This document shows positions 34,561-43,415 of a stretch of 64,000 nt of DNA, in pieces. This stretch comes from CAZMGV01 sp964565925. Lineage in GTDB: Bacteria > JAGRBM01 > JAHCIT01. A program made the position numbers and the translations under genes. Each line of letters begins with the position of its first letter. The first letter of the stretch is position 1. The notes below the pieces were generated by a model. That model was not told where the DNA came from. It made no database searches and was given only the letters and a program-made list of their open reading frames with translations. The stretch is from assembly GCA_964565925.1 (NCBI GenBank), contig CAZMGV010000021.1, positions 6,763-70,762 of the forward strand, written 5' to 3'.

Positions 34561-35589
34561 TCACGGCCGGATCACGACCTTCACCACTTCGCGACGGCGC
34601 ATGCGCTCGAAGGCGACGGCCAGTTCCGACAGCGGGCGCTCCTCGGTCAGGATTTCCTTCACGGGGAATTTGCCGGACGAGAGCCGTTCCAGCGCCTTCC
34701 TGAACGTCTCCGGCGTGTTGTGAAAGACGCCTGCCAGCGCGATCTGGTCGTAGTGGATCCGCTCCGTATCGAACGTGACGGCGGTGCCCTTGGGACAGCC
34801 GCCGAACAGGTTCACGCGGCCCCCCTTGCGGACCAGTTCGACCGCCTCGGCCCAGCCTTCGGGCTTGCCGGTCGCCTCGACCACCAGGTCCGGCCCCCGG
34901 CCGCTGTAGCAGCGCGACTTCACGAGAGCGATCGTATCTGTCCGGTCGTGGTAGTTGAACGTCTCGGTGACGCCGATCCGCTTGGCGCTTGAGAGCCGCG
35001 AACCCGACCCGCCGATCATCCTTACATCGGCCCCTTCCAGCACCGCCTCGGCGGCGAACATGAGGCCGATGGGGCCGTCCCCCAGGATCACGACCTCGCT
35101 GCCCTTTTCGACGGGCGTGTTTTCGAGCCCCCAGAGCACGCAGGCGAGCGGTTCCGAGAGCGACGCCGTCTCATACGGCACGCCGTCCGGTATCCTGCAC
35201 GCGGTTTTCTCGACGTGCGCGACGGACAGCTTGAACAGCTCCGCGTAGGTCCCGTTGGCGAACACCAGGTTTTCGCAAAGGTTCGGCTGGTGCTTTTCGC
35301 AGAAGAAACATTCGCCGCACGGAGCGGAGTTGTTCGACACGATCCGGTCGCCGACCTGGAACTTCGTGACACCCTTGCCCAACTCGGCGACTTCGCCCGC
35401 GAACTCGTGGCCGAACGCCGCCGGCGGCACGAGCATCCGGGCATGACCGCCCCGGAGAAACACTTTGAGGTCCGTGCCGCAGGTGGTCGCCGCCTTCACC
35501 CGCACGACGACCTCGCCCGGCCCCGCCACGGGCGGCGCCACCTCTTCGAGGCGGAGGTCTTCTTTCCCGTGGAGGATGGCGGCGCGCAT
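34561..35589 (-). CDS. Zinc-dependent medium-chain alcohol dehydrogenase (copy 1)
   Basis: A 342-residue dehydrogenase. Catalytic zinc ligands are in CGTDLKVFLRGGH and FGHEFAG; the structural zinc cluster is CGECFFCEKHQPNLC. The NAD-binding Rossmann motif is VILGDGPIGLMFA. The pattern is that of the sorbitol/threonine dehydrogenase group, oxidising a secondary alcohol. The ATG at 35589 is chosen because the domain begins MRAAILHGKEDLRLEEV. It lies 13 bp after a paralogue with the same orientation, forming a two-gene unit; substrates probably differ in a shared pathway. Confidence 0.9.
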   Translation of the reverse strand: MRAAILHGKEDLRLEEVAPPVAGPGEVVVRVKAATTCGTDLKVFLRGGHARMLVPPAAFGHEFAGEVAELGKGVTKFQVGDRIVSNNSAPCGECFFCEKHQPNLCENLVFANGTYAELFKLSVAHVEKTACRIPDGVPYETASLSEPLACVLWGLENTPVEKGSEVVILGDGPIGLMFAAEAVLEGADVRMIGGSGSRLSSAKRIGVTETFNYHDRTDTIALVKSRCYSGRGPDLVVEATGKPEGWAEAVELVRKGGRVNLFGGCPKGTAVTFDTERIHYDQIALAGVFHNTPETFRKALERLSSGKFPVKEILTEERPLSELAVAFERMRRREVVKVVIRP

Positions 35590-35602
35590 GGTTATCTGCC
35601 TG

Positions 35603-36652
35603 TCACGCCCACGGATCGATGAGCAGCTTGCACGTGGTGGGTTTGGGGGCGACGGCCTCATTGATCGCGTCCATGAGACCCGAGAGCGGATAGACTTTCG
35701 AGACCAGTTCCTTCACCGGCACGCGTTTGGAAAACACCAGTTCGGCGGAGAGTTCCTGCACGGCGGCCGACGACGAGTAGCTGCCGATCAGGTCCACCTC
35801 GCGGGCGTAGAGCACGTTCGGGTCGACGGTGAGCTTCGCCTCGGAGGGGAACTCGCTGAAGACGCAGACGAGGCCGCCCTTCCTGACCAGTTGCACCGCC
35901 TGCTCGAGCGGCTTGAGCAGCGCCACCGCCAGGAACGCCTGATCGGGACCGTAGCCACCCGTCGCGTCGGCGAGCTTCTGCGGGAAGTCCGGGGCCGTCG
36001 GGTCCAGCGCCTCGCGCGCGCCAAGCCGCCTGGCCTTCTCGCGGCGTTCGGGAAGCGGATCCGACACAATCGGCACCGCGCCCAGCGCATTCAGCGCCAT
36101 GACGAACAGCAGGCCCATGGGACCCGCGCCGATCACCCAGGCGCAGTCGCCCGGCTTCACACGCGCCTTGCGGATCGCCTTCAGCGTGCAGTTGAGCGGT
36201 TCGACAAACGTCGCCTCCTCGAAACTGACTCCGGCGGGAATCTCGATCACTGCGTTTTCAGCCAGATGCGCCGGCAGCTTTACGAACTCCGCGAACCCGC
36301 CGCCCGACGGCGCGAACCCGGCGGTCGAGACGATATCCTTGTACACTTTGCACATGGAGTAGTTCTCGGACCGGCAGTAGCGGCAGCTCATGCACGGATA
36401 GTGGTGGTGGAACACGACCCGCTGGCCCGCTTTCCATTTGGTCACGCCGGGGCCGGTTTTCTCGACCACGCCGGAGGTCTCGTGCCCGTAGATGCGCGGC
36501 CCTTCGTAGAGGCCGTAGTGGATCTTCTTGATGTCCGACTGGCAGACGCCGCACGACTTCACCCGGACAAGAATCTCGCCGGGGCCGGTCTCCGGCACCG
36601 GGACGTCCTCGATCTTCACGACGTCCTTTGAGTGGTAAACGGCGGCGCGCAT
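35603..36652 (-). CDS. Zinc-dependent medium-chain alcohol dehydrogenase (copy 2)
   Basis: A 349-residue paralogue of the downstream gene. Catalytic zinc ligands are in CGVCQSDIKKIHYG and YGHETSG; the structural zinc cluster is CMSCRYCRSENYSMC; the Rossmann motif is WVIGAGPMGLLFV. The AAGGAG site precedes the ATG. About 40 percent of positions match copy 1 by eye, so the duplication is old. The sequence just upstream (36674-36811) carries a pair of palindromic repeats. Confidence 0.9.
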   Translation of the reverse strand: MRAAVYHSKDVVKIEDVPVPETGPGEILVRVKSCGVCQSDIKKIHYGLYEGPRIYGHETSGVVEKTGPGVTKWKAGQRVVFHHHYPCMSCRYCRSENYSMCKVYKDIVSTAGFAPSGGGFAEFVKLPAHLAENAVIEIPAGVSFEEATFVEPLNCTLKAIRKARVKPGDCAWVIGAGPMGLLFVMALNALGAVPIVSDPLPERREKARRLGAREALDPTAPDFPQKLADATGGYGPDQAFLAVALLKPLEQAVQLVRKGGLVCVFSEFPSEAKLTVDPNVLYAREVDLIGSYSSSAAVQELSAELVFSKRVPVKELVSKVYPLSGLMDAINEAVAPKPTTCKLLIDPWA

Positions 36653-36673
36653 CGGGTCTCCTTACAGTTTCAT

Positions 36674-36710
36674 CCCCGTTCGTCCTGAGCCTGTCGAAGG
36701 ATGGACGGGG
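36674..36710 (+). repeat. Palindromic repeat, family A
   Basis: A 37-nt element with near-symmetric ends (CCCCGTTC to GGACGGGG) and the core CGTCCTGAGCCTGTCGAAGG. A related copy in the opposite orientation lies at 36777-36811. Confidence 0.6.
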
Positions 36711-36776
36711 CGAACAAGGTCCCGCACGGTAGTAAGTTTGCCGAACCGAGAGCAATACCTGACAAACTATGCCCCG

Positions 36777-36811
36777 CCCGTTCATGGTTCGACAGGCTCA
36801 CCACGAACGGG
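36777..36811 (-). repeat. Palindromic repeat, family A, inverted copy
   Basis: CCCGTTCATGG and CCACGAACGGG ends (10 of 11 matching in inverse) with the core TTCGACAGGCTCACC, the reverse complement of the core at 36674-36710. The two copies form an inverted pair in the gap between divergent genes, 30 bp before the epimerase gene. Confidence 0.6.
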
Positions 36812-36840
36812 TATGAGAGAACGCGAAGGGAGTTGACCAG

Positions 36841-37749
36841 ATGAACCTCAAGGGCAAGAAGATCGCCGTCACCGGCGCGACCGGATTCCTGGGCCGCTAT
36901 ATCGTGGATACGCTGCTCGCGCGCGGCACCCATGTGATCGGCGTCGTCCGCAATCCCGACAAGGTGCCGGAACTGAAAGCCAAAGGGGTCGAACTCCGCA
37001 AGGCTGACCTCGCCCAGAAGGACAAGCTCACCGAGGCGTTCCGGGGCGCCGACGCCGTCGTCTCGAACGCGGCGCTTTTCCAGATCACCAACCAGAACTG
37101 GAAGGACCATCTGACGACCAACATCGAAGGCACGCAGAACGTGTTCGACGCCATCAGGGCCTCCGGCGTGAAGCGGGTCGTCCATGTCTCCTCCGTGGCG
37201 GTCTACAAGGGCCACCAGAAACCGGCCGCCGAGGACCACCGCCAGTACGACGAGGAGAGCAGCCGCAACCGCGCCACCGTCTATCCGATCTCCAAGGCGC
37301 TCTCCGAACAGCTCGCCTGGAAACTCGCGAAAGAGTACGGCCTCGAACTGACCACCGTCCGGCCGTCGGCCATCTACGGCGCGTTCGACACCAACTTCAC
37401 CCCGTGGATCCGCCGCCTGATGCGGCTCCCCGTGGCGCCCGCGCCGACCAGCCTTAACTTCCCGCTGGTCTACGGCGGCGACGTCGCCGAAGCGATCGCG
37501 CTCATCCTCGAGAAACCGGAAGTGTCGGCGGGCAAGGCCTACAACACCTCCGGCGACCGGCTGGCCGTCGCCGACTTCCTCAAGGCCTGGAAAGCCGCCG
37601 GCGGCAAGGCGTCGTGGGCGTTTATCCCGGTGCCCATCCCGATCGACCGCTACTTCGAGATCGACCGGGCTAAAAACGACCTCGGCTGGAAGAACCGCCC
37701 CTATATCGACTGCCTCAAGGAGACCTTCGAGCTGGAGAAAAGGGGCTAG
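36841..37749 (+). CDS. NAD-dependent epimerase/dehydratase (extended SDR)
   Basis: A 302-residue extended short-chain dehydrogenase. The cofactor motif is TGATGFLGRYIV near the start; the catalytic YxxxK is VYPISKALSEQLA near residue 152, with a Ser pair in HVSSVAVY ahead of it. The C-terminal substrate domain is short. The substrate may be a nucleotide sugar or a 3-beta-hydroxysteroid-like ketone; the sequence does not decide. The ribosome site GGGAG is 8 nt from the ATG. Its TAG stop directly abuts the stop of the convergent ankyrin gene. Confidence 0.9.
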   Translation: MNLKGKKIAVTGATGFLGRYIVDTLLARGTHVIGVVRNPDKVPELKAKGVELRKADLAQKDKLTEAFRGADAVVSNAALFQITNQNWKDHLTTNIEGTQNVFDAIRASGVKRVVHVSSVAVYKGHQKPAAEDHRQYDEESSRNRATVYPISKALSEQLAWKLAKEYGLELTTVRPSAIYGAFDTNFTPWIRRLMRLPVAPAPTSLNFPLVYGGDVAEAIALILEKPEVSAGKAYNTSGDRLAVADFLKAWKAAGGKASWAFIPVPIPIDRYFEIDRAKNDLGWKNRPYIDCLKETFELEKRG

Positions 37750-39330
37750 CTACTCCTTCGCCCCGGCGGCCAGCAGCAAGGTTTCGATTTCGTCGTATTC
37801 CTCCTGCCGGGCGATCTGGAGCGGGGATTTCCCCCAGAGCCGCCACTCGCAGTCGGACTCTTCGACATCCCCTCCCTTAGCCTTCACTTCGGCACAGTCG
37901 ATGGTCTTTTCCGATTTGCGGGATTCGAGCGGCACCGGAGCGTCGAGCCGCGAACCGGCGGCGATCAGGAGTTTCACCATCTCTTTATCGCCCCGCAGCA
38001 CGGCCTCCATGAGCGGAGTCTCGTCACAGTCGTCACGGCCATTGACCTTGGCGCCGATGTCCAGAAGTACCTTCGCAATGGCCGGATTGTCGGAATAGGT
38101 GAGCGGATAATTGCAGCCCTTCCCCGCGTTCGGATCGGCACCTTTGGAGATCAGGAAGTTGAATATTTCAAGAGTGTCTTCACCAGACGCTTCGTACAAT
38201 GCGGTTTCTCCATCGAGCCACTTCTCTTCATTTTTAGACAGGCCATTGATATCCGCGCCATTCGCAAGGAGCGCTTTGACGGTTTCAAGATCACGGTTCG
38301 TAACTGCAAACTGCAGCGGCCTCCAACCGTGTTTATCCAATCGATTCGGATCGGCACCTGCGTTAACAAGAGGACCAATCACTTCGCTTTTCTTATACAT
38401 AATCGCCCATTCCAATGGCGTTCTCCCGTATTCGTCGACCGAGTTAGGGTCTTCGCCCTGTTCAATACGACGGGACACGCCTTCGGCATCGCCCATCCGG
38501 GCGAAGCATGCGAGATCTAATTCGGATTTATGGCTCGTGAAACCTTTTCCCGTGGCGATCCGGTTGAGCCACGAATTATCGGATGATCCCGTCAGCAGCA
38601 CGACTCCGAGAGCCAGCGGTACAACCCGGTGAAACGGCATCTGATGCTTGATCGTTCTCGCCAGACCCTTGTACCGGTAGTCGCAGAGGCAATAAGGGCA
38701 ATAGGCAAAATGTTCCACGTAAAACCTGCCGGTGCAGGCTGGACAGGTCATTTTACGAGGTACCAGCGACCACAAGATCACCAGAAACACCGAGATCGAG
38801 GCGACAGTCCGGATCACCATTCCGGGAAACAACCCGCCCTTTGCGGCGGAGATCACCAGTAACGCTATGGCCGACCCCGCTACCGCCGACGACAGCAGGT
38901 TTATCCGCCGCGCGCGACTGTCCCGCTCTAAAACCGCGTCATCCCAGGCTCCATCGGTAATAACGCCGGATGGGAAAGCGTCTCCACGTATCTTTCTGTT
39001 CGCGGGATTCAGGGAAATCGTGCAACCGGGACAGTGGGCGAATCCAAACCACCCGCTTCCAAGCAGATTACGGCAACCCGGACATTTTGCAGTGTACGCA
39101 ACAACGCCGTAAACGGCGACAATCGCCACGTACCATTCCCAGCTCCGGAAATAGATCAGCCCCAGCAGCACGGCCAACGAGAGGTAAGTGATGGACCGCG
39201 CGGGCTTCACACGCTTCGCGAACACCCGCTGAAACTCTGCGACCTGTTCCGGGGTATAGCGGCGGTCGGCGGGAGTCGGCTCGACGGGCGCGGCCGGCGA
39301 AACCGGCGGTTCTTTCGGGGTCTGTTCCAC
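37750..39330 (-). CDS. Zinc-ribbon membrane protein with C-terminal ankyrin repeats
   Basis: A 526-residue protein. The N-terminal half has paired hydrophobic helices (about 45-82 and 145-190) and two double-CxxC motifs, CPGC...CPGC near residue 84 and CPACTGRF...CPYCLCDY near 197, which look like zinc ribbons. From about residue 270 come five or six ankyrin repeats (for example YGRTPLEWAIMYKKSEVIGPLVNAGADPNRLD). It was probably a membrane-anchored protein with a cytoplasmic interaction platform. The ankyrin region (roughly 38150-38600) is visibly richer in A/T than its neighbours, hinting at different origin or relaxed codon use. Partner unknown. Confidence 0.82.
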   Translation of the reverse strand: MEQTPKEPPVSPAAPVEPTPADRRYTPEQVAEFQRVFAKRVKPARSITYLSLAVLLGLIYFRSWEWYVAIVAVYGVVAYTAKCPGCRNLLGSGWFGFAHCPGCTISLNPANRKIRGDAFPSGVITDGAWDDAVLERDSRARRINLLSSAVAGSAIALLVISAAKGGLFPGMVIRTVASISVFLVILWSLVPRKMTCPACTGRFYVEHFAYCPYCLCDYRYKGLARTIKHQMPFHRVVPLALGVVLLTGSSDNSWLNRIATGKGFTSHKSELDLACFARMGDAEGVSRRIEQGEDPNSVDEYGRTPLEWAIMYKKSEVIGPLVNAGADPNRLDKHGWRPLQFAVTNRDLETVKALLANGADINGLSKNEEKWLDGETALYEASGEDTLEIFNFLISKGADPNAGKGCNYPLTYSDNPAIAKVLLDIGAKVNGRDDCDETPLMEAVLRGDKEMVKLLIAAGSRLDAPVPLESRKSEKTIDCAEVKAKGGDVEESDCEWRLWGKSPLQIARQEEYDEIETLLLAAGAKE

Positions 39331-39379
39331 TTGCCGAAGAGTCTACCGGATACGGGCGGCCGGGGGCCAGCGGGTTCCG

Positions 39380-40213
39380 TCAGGCCGCCCGCTTCTCGCC
39401 GCCCTCCTCGCGGCGGTACCGCTCGGCTTCGGCGAGCAGTGTGTCGAGTTTCCTCCTGAGATCGCCGTCCTGCGGCCGCGCACGCAGTTCGGAAACAATC
39501 CGCACGATCTGGCGGCGCAGGTGTCTGGGCACGCCCTCCCAGTCCATGGCGTTGTCAGGACCGGGAATCGTTCTGTGTTTTTCCGTGTTTTCCGGTGGAA
39601 CAGCCAGCGGGGCCGGTGCCTCCTTGCCGGTCTCGCCTGTGTCACCCCGACCGGAGGGCGCAGCCCGAAGCGGAGGGGTCTCCCCTCCCGGTTGACAGGA
39701 GATTCCTCCACTCCGCCCTTCGGGCTCCGGTCGGAATGACATATTTGCAGCTCGCGGGCCCGCCGCCGGCAACTCTTCCGGTTTCAGCGGCTGGACGCCC
39801 AGCATCTGTTCATAGTGGTGAGTCTGGATGAGCGACCGGACAAAAGCGGAGTGCTCCTTCACCGAGACTGTCTCCTGGCACTGCAGGTCGGTGAGCGTCC
39901 GGTAGTTGAAGAAACCGATCGCCGAGACGACCGCCCGGTTCCAGTCGGCGGGCGGAATGTTGCGGCCGGGGTCCAGTTCCTGCCGGATATGCTCGATCAG
40001 GTTGTCGCGCAGATCGATCTTGGCGGCGGCCTTCGCCCCGTGGCGGCGGACCGTTTCGGCGCTCAGGTTCCCGTCGAAACCGGCCTCCCTGAGCCGGCGG
40101 TTCAGCTCTTCGGTGATCTCGCGGTAGTAGTGAAAGCCGGACGCCTCGAGGGCGTATTCGAGCCACTGGCGGATGTCTTCGGGCAGCTGGCTGATTCTGG
40201 ATGCAGGGGGCAT
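39380..40213 (-). CDS. Mu gp27/DUF3486-like protein with an in-frame palindromic insertion
   Basis: A 277-residue protein. The N-terminal 60 residues (SRISQLPEDIRQWLEYALEASG, then an EELNRRLREAGF segment and AETVRRHGAK) follow the DUF3486 pattern of Mu-like small terminase subunits, a helix-turn-helix-type region. Residues 61-150 are helical and unassigned. Residues about 159-191 are translated from an imperfect inverted repeat (39641-39740) and look like a foreign linker. The last 55 residues are charged helix. No other phage genes surround it, so it is a remnant or a domesticated DNA-binding protein. Confidence 0.7.
   Translation of the reverse strand: MPPASRISQLPEDIRQWLEYALEASGFHYYREITEELNRRLREAGFDGNLSAETVRRHGAKAAAKIDLRDNLIEHIRQELDPGRNIPPADWNRAVVSAIGFFNYRTLTDLQCQETVSVKEHSAFVRSLIQTHHYEQMLGVQPLKPEELPAAGPRAANMSFRPEPEGRSGGISCQPGGETPPLRAAPSGRGDTGETGKEAPAPLAVPPENTEKHRTIPGPDNAMDWEGVPRHLRRQIVRIVSELRARPQDGDLRRKLDTLLAEAERYRREEGGEKRAA
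39641..39740. repeat. Imperfect inverted repeat inside a coding sequence, family B
   Basis: The left half 39641-39681 (GTCACCCCGACCGGAGGGCG...) and right half 39700-39740 (...CTCCGGTCGGAATGAC) are imperfect reverse complements. The pattern GTCATTCCGACCGGAG...GGAGGAATCT recalls a palindromic repeat seen in many bacterial genomes, usually between genes. Here it is 100 nt long, in frame and stop-free. Confidence 0.6.
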
Positions 40214-40375
40214 GACGTTCTCTCCATTTTTTCAAAGCTCGGGTGGACCCATTTCCACTGGAGACAAGCCTGTCACAGGTGTGTGTCATGGTATGTCACA
40301 GTTAAATTCGGGGCGGGAAACGGGGAAAGGGGCGGTTTTAAACAAGGATCTTAATGGAATTGTGAATGCCCTGCG

Positions 40376-40423
40376 CCCGTTCGACCCTTCGAGACGCGCT
40401 ACGCGCTCCTCAGGGCGAACGGG
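40376..40423 (-). repeat. Palindromic repeat, family A-like
   Basis: A 48-nt element whose reverse complement reads CCCGTTCGCCCTGAGGAGCG...GTCTCGAAGGGTCGAACGGG; symmetric ends and an internal GCGCGTAGCGCG-type hairpin. Paired with the opposite-orientation copy at 40443-40490. The gap 40214-40539 holds these two elements and nothing else I can identify. Confidence 0.6.
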
Positions 40424-40442
40424 TTGACCGTGTGGACCGGAA

Positions 40443-40490
40443 CCGTTCGTCCTGAGGAGCTTTGCGCAGCAAAGCGTCTCGAAGGACCGG
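40443..40490 (+). repeat. Palindromic repeat, family A-like, inverted copy
   Basis: CCGTTCGTCCTGAGGAGC...GTCTCGAAGGACCGG with the internal hairpin TTTGCGCAGCAAA. It is the inverted partner of 40376-40423, and shares the CGTTCGTCCTGAG and TCGAAGGA cores with the elements at 36674-36811. Confidence 0.6.
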
Positions 40491-40539
40491 CAATCCCCCG
40501 CTCTGGAAATCCCTTTCATGCTCCGGCTACGGTGCGCCG

Positions 40540-42180
40540 GTGACTTCCCGTCAAAAGATCGTTCTGGGGCTGGGGCTTCTCGCCGTCCCGCACCTTCTGT
40601 ACGAGATCCGCGTGGGCCTGATTTCGGCCTCACAGGTCGTTCCGCCCGTTGAGGGCGGCGTGCTCCCGCTGGCGGCGCTGGCGGGCGAACCGGTCCTCAG
40701 TCTCTCGAAACAGCTGACCAACCTGCCGCTCGTGATGGCGCTGGTCGGCGTCTTTGCGGCGGCGGCCCTGATCGGCGCGCGTTACTTCACGTCCGCAATC
40801 CGCCCGGCCGGTTTTGAAACCAGACCCTGGACCGAGTCGACCTCCGACTTCTGTTTCGCCGTGGCCGTCGCGTTCCATGTGACGCTGCTTGGCTCCTTCG
40901 CGCCGTGGATGCGCACGGGCGGCAACCTCGCCTGGGCGCTGGTGCCCGGCTTCCTGACCGCCTTCGGCGTGTTTTTCGCGATCAAGGCCCCCAAGGACAC
41001 CCCGCCCGAACTGGCGGCGCAGAAGCTGCTCCCCCTGCCCCTGCTGATGCTCGTGTGCGGCGCGGTGTCGCTGGGCGCGCTGAAGGTGACCGCCGACGGC
41101 CACGCGGCGTCGCACCTCGCCATGCGGGCGAGCTTCGTGGCTGCTCCGTCGCTCATGGGGTTCTGGGCCCGGGTGCTGATCCGTTCGGTTTTCCTGTCCC
41201 TGTGGACGTCCGGCCTGCTGCTGCTGGGCTGGGGGGCGGCGATCAAATGCGGGCGCCGGATCGCCGTCGCATCGGTACTGATCGCGCTCAGCGCCGGCGG
41301 CTGGCTGGCCGCCATCCGCGCCCATACCGAAGTCGTGCGCGACATTTCCGATGCACATATCGGGCCCGCCCTGCTTTCTCCAACCGGCAGCCCCACCATC
41401 CTGCTGCTCCACGACGAGGCGCAGGACCAGCGCCGGATCACGCCCCGGATGCTGCCCGAGACGGTCTGGAGCCTGATCCTAACGCGGCCGCTCAAACCCA
41501 TCGATTTTCTGCGCACCTTCGAGCTGCGGCCGAACGATCCGGTGAAACCGGTCCTGGACGATCTCTATTCATCGAGCGGAATCGCGCGGATGCTCCCCGA
41601 ACGGATCGACGAGGGCTTAAGGCTCAACTGCTTCGATCTGCACCGGGCGGCCGCCTGCGGGGCGCTGCTCGAACGGATCACCGGCAGCCGCAGACGGCCC
41701 GAGTACGACAGCTCGCTCTACGCCTTCCTCGACGAGAAGCGGTTCCGGCTGGACGACGCCTCCCGGAAGATGGTGGAAGCCGCCTTCAGCCGTCAGGGGG
41801 AGACCGAAAAGTCCCGGGTCGAGATCCGGCTGACTGCCGGCGGCGTACAGACCGACGGCGCCGTCCTGTTCTCGGTGCCCGACGATTCGGTCGTGCCCGG
41901 GGCCGATGCGCCCACGAGCCAGTGGATGGCGTTTATCGAGCGGCATCTGGTGGACCGGGTGTGGTTCAAGCCGGGGGAGCCGGCCGTATTCGAAAACCTG
42001 CCGCCCGGCCGCTACCTGCTGGGAGTGATTATCCGCGGCGCCAGACAACGCTACGTGGTGGAATCGGGCAACCCGATAGGCCCGTTCGAGGTGGGCCCGG
42101 GCTCCGTCCAGCTCCCGCCGGTCTCGATCAGCACCCGGGCGATCGGCATGAACATAGGGGTACCGGCCTTCGGGCCGTGA
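40540..42180 (+). CDS. Membrane protein with large C-terminal soluble domain, unknown
   Basis: About 546 residues. The first 290 contain roughly seven hydrophobic segments; the last 250 are soluble, with an FYIERHLVDRVWFKPG-like stretch and a beta-rich end (ENLPPGRYLLGVIIRG) resembling a carboxypeptidase-regulatory-like or transthyretin-like fold. No known motif is visible. The frame opens at a TTG inside the palindromic repeat, but the GTG at 40540 immediately before the first helix is the more likely start; neither has a good ribosome site. Upstream repeats may have replaced the original start region. Confidence 0.65.
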   Translation: MTSRQKIVLGLGLLAVPHLLYEIRVGLISASQVVPPVEGGVLPLAALAGEPVLSLSKQLTNLPLVMALVGVFAAAALIGARYFTSAIRPAGFETRPWTESTSDFCFAVAVAFHVTLLGSFAPWMRTGGNLAWALVPGFLTAFGVFFAIKAPKDTPPELAAQKLLPLPLLMLVCGAVSLGALKVTADGHAASHLAMRASFVAAPSLMGFWARVLIRSVFLSLWTSGLLLLGWGAAIKCGRRIAVASVLIALSAGGWLAAIRAHTEVVRDISDAHIGPALLSPTGSPTILLLHDEAQDQRRITPRMLPETVWSLILTRPLKPIDFLRTFELRPNDPVKPVLDDLYSSSGIARMLPERIDEGLRLNCFDLHRAAACGALLERITGSRRRPEYDSSLYAFLDEKRFRLDDASRKMVEAAFSRQGETEKSRVEIRLTAGGVQTDGAVLFSVPDDSVVPGADAPTSQWMAFIERHLVDRVWFKPGEPAVFENLPPGRYLLGVIIRGARQRYVVESGNPIGPFEVGPGSVQLPPVSISTRAIGMNIGVPAFGP

Positions 42181-42301
42181 GCGTTCACCACCGCCCGGCC
42201 GCTCTGGCGATTGATCTTGGCGGCTGGTCCCGTTAGGAACCGGGCGGACAGTTCGACGTGGGGGCGGCCACAGAGGCGCCGCCCCCAAGGAAGCAGGACA
42301 C

Positions 42302-43231
42302 ATGGCGCAGGACCGTTTACGCTTTTTCCGGCAGGCCCGTCTGGGGCCGGGCGAGATCGCCCGGGTCCGCCAGCTCACCCGCGAGAACGGGACCTCGATC
42401 ATCCTCCCCTACGACCAGTTCATCGAGCACGACTGCCGCCACTTCGAGGCGGAGAGCGATGCCGGAAATCCCGACTACATCATGGAACTGGGCATGGACC
42501 TGGGGTTCAACGCCGTCGCCGTCCACTACGGTGTCGCACGCCGCTATTGGACCAAGACCGAAGGCCGCATCCCGCTCATCGTGAAAGTGAACGGAAAGAC
42601 CTCGATCCCCTCCGACGCGCACGCGCTTTCGACCGCGACCTCCTTCGTGGAAGACGCCGTCCGGATCGGCGCGACGGGAATCGGTTACACCCTCTACTAC
42701 GGTTCGTCCCGCCAGGACGAGGACCTTCCGCAGCTCGCCAACGTCCGCCGCCAGTGCGAACAGTACGGCCTGCCGCTCATCGTATGGGCCTACCCGCGCG
42801 GCGAGGCGATCGACGCCAAGGGCGGCAAGGAAACCTCCTACGCGCTCGAATCGGCCGCGCGGCTCGCCATGGAGATGGGCGCGACGATCGTGAAGAGCAA
42901 CCTGCCCAAGGCGGTGAAGGACAAGGACAAGTTCCTCGCCAACGAGAAGGTGCCCAAATACTACCGCGACCTCGAGGAACAGCTCCAGAAGATGGACCCG
43001 GCCGCGCAGGCGACCGAACGCGCCCGCCGCGTCGTGAAGGCGTCCACCGGGATCCCGGTGCTGTTCTCGGGCGGCGAGGGCACGTCGTCGGAGACCGTCG
43101 TCATGAACGCGAAGGCGTGCGTGAACGGCGGCTGCTTCGGCTTCATCATCGGCCGCAACATGTGGAAGCGGACCAAGCCCCACGCCAGAGAGATCGTGGA
43201 ACAGCTGACCCCGCTGCTCGACAAGGCATAA
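42302..43231 (+). CDS. Class I fructose-bisphosphate aldolase, DhnA/FbaB (archaeal-type) family
   Basis: A 309-residue TIM-barrel aldolase. Conserved segments are LPYDQFIEHD, NAVAVHYGVA, IPLIVKVNGKTSIP, LPLIVWAYPRGEAI, the probable Schiff-base Lys in GATIVKSNLP, and the phosphate-binding VLFSGGEGTSSE and GCFGFIIGRNMWKR. This family cleaves or forms fructose 1,6-bisphosphate in glycolysis/gluconeogenesis. The length fits. Stands alone, 120 bp after the membrane protein gene. Confidence 0.9.
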   Translation: MAQDRLRFFRQARLGPGEIARVRQLTRENGTSIILPYDQFIEHDCRHFEAESDAGNPDYIMELGMDLGFNAVAVHYGVARRYWTKTEGRIPLIVKVNGKTSIPSDAHALSTATSFVEDAVRIGATGIGYTLYYGSSRQDEDLPQLANVRRQCEQYGLPLIVWAYPRGEAIDAKGGKETSYALESAARLAMEMGATIVKSNLPKAVKDKDKFLANEKVPKYYRDLEEQLQKMDPAAQATERARRVVKASTGIPVLFSGGEGTSSETVVMNAKACVNGGCFGFIIGRNMWKRTKPHAREIVEQLTPLLDKA

Positions 43232-43415
43232 GCGGCGACCGGCACCGGCGATCCGGCCTTTCCATCAATCCTGATTAACAGGCCTGTGATCTAAACCGGC
43301 CTGTTTACAATCAGTTATCGCCAAAGGGGCGAACATCGCCTATACTGGTAAACGTAAAGGGTAGGAGAGGAACGTTCCGGCGGCTGAACATCTGCACAGA
43401 GGAGATTCTCTGACG

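Noticed and set aside
39380..40213. Prophage based on the gp27-like gene
   Set aside because: No other phage genes on either side; a lone remnant or domesticated gene is the safer reading.
36660..40500. CRISPR array
   Set aside because: The repeats come as a few divergent palindromic pairs without regular spacers, and there are no cas genes.
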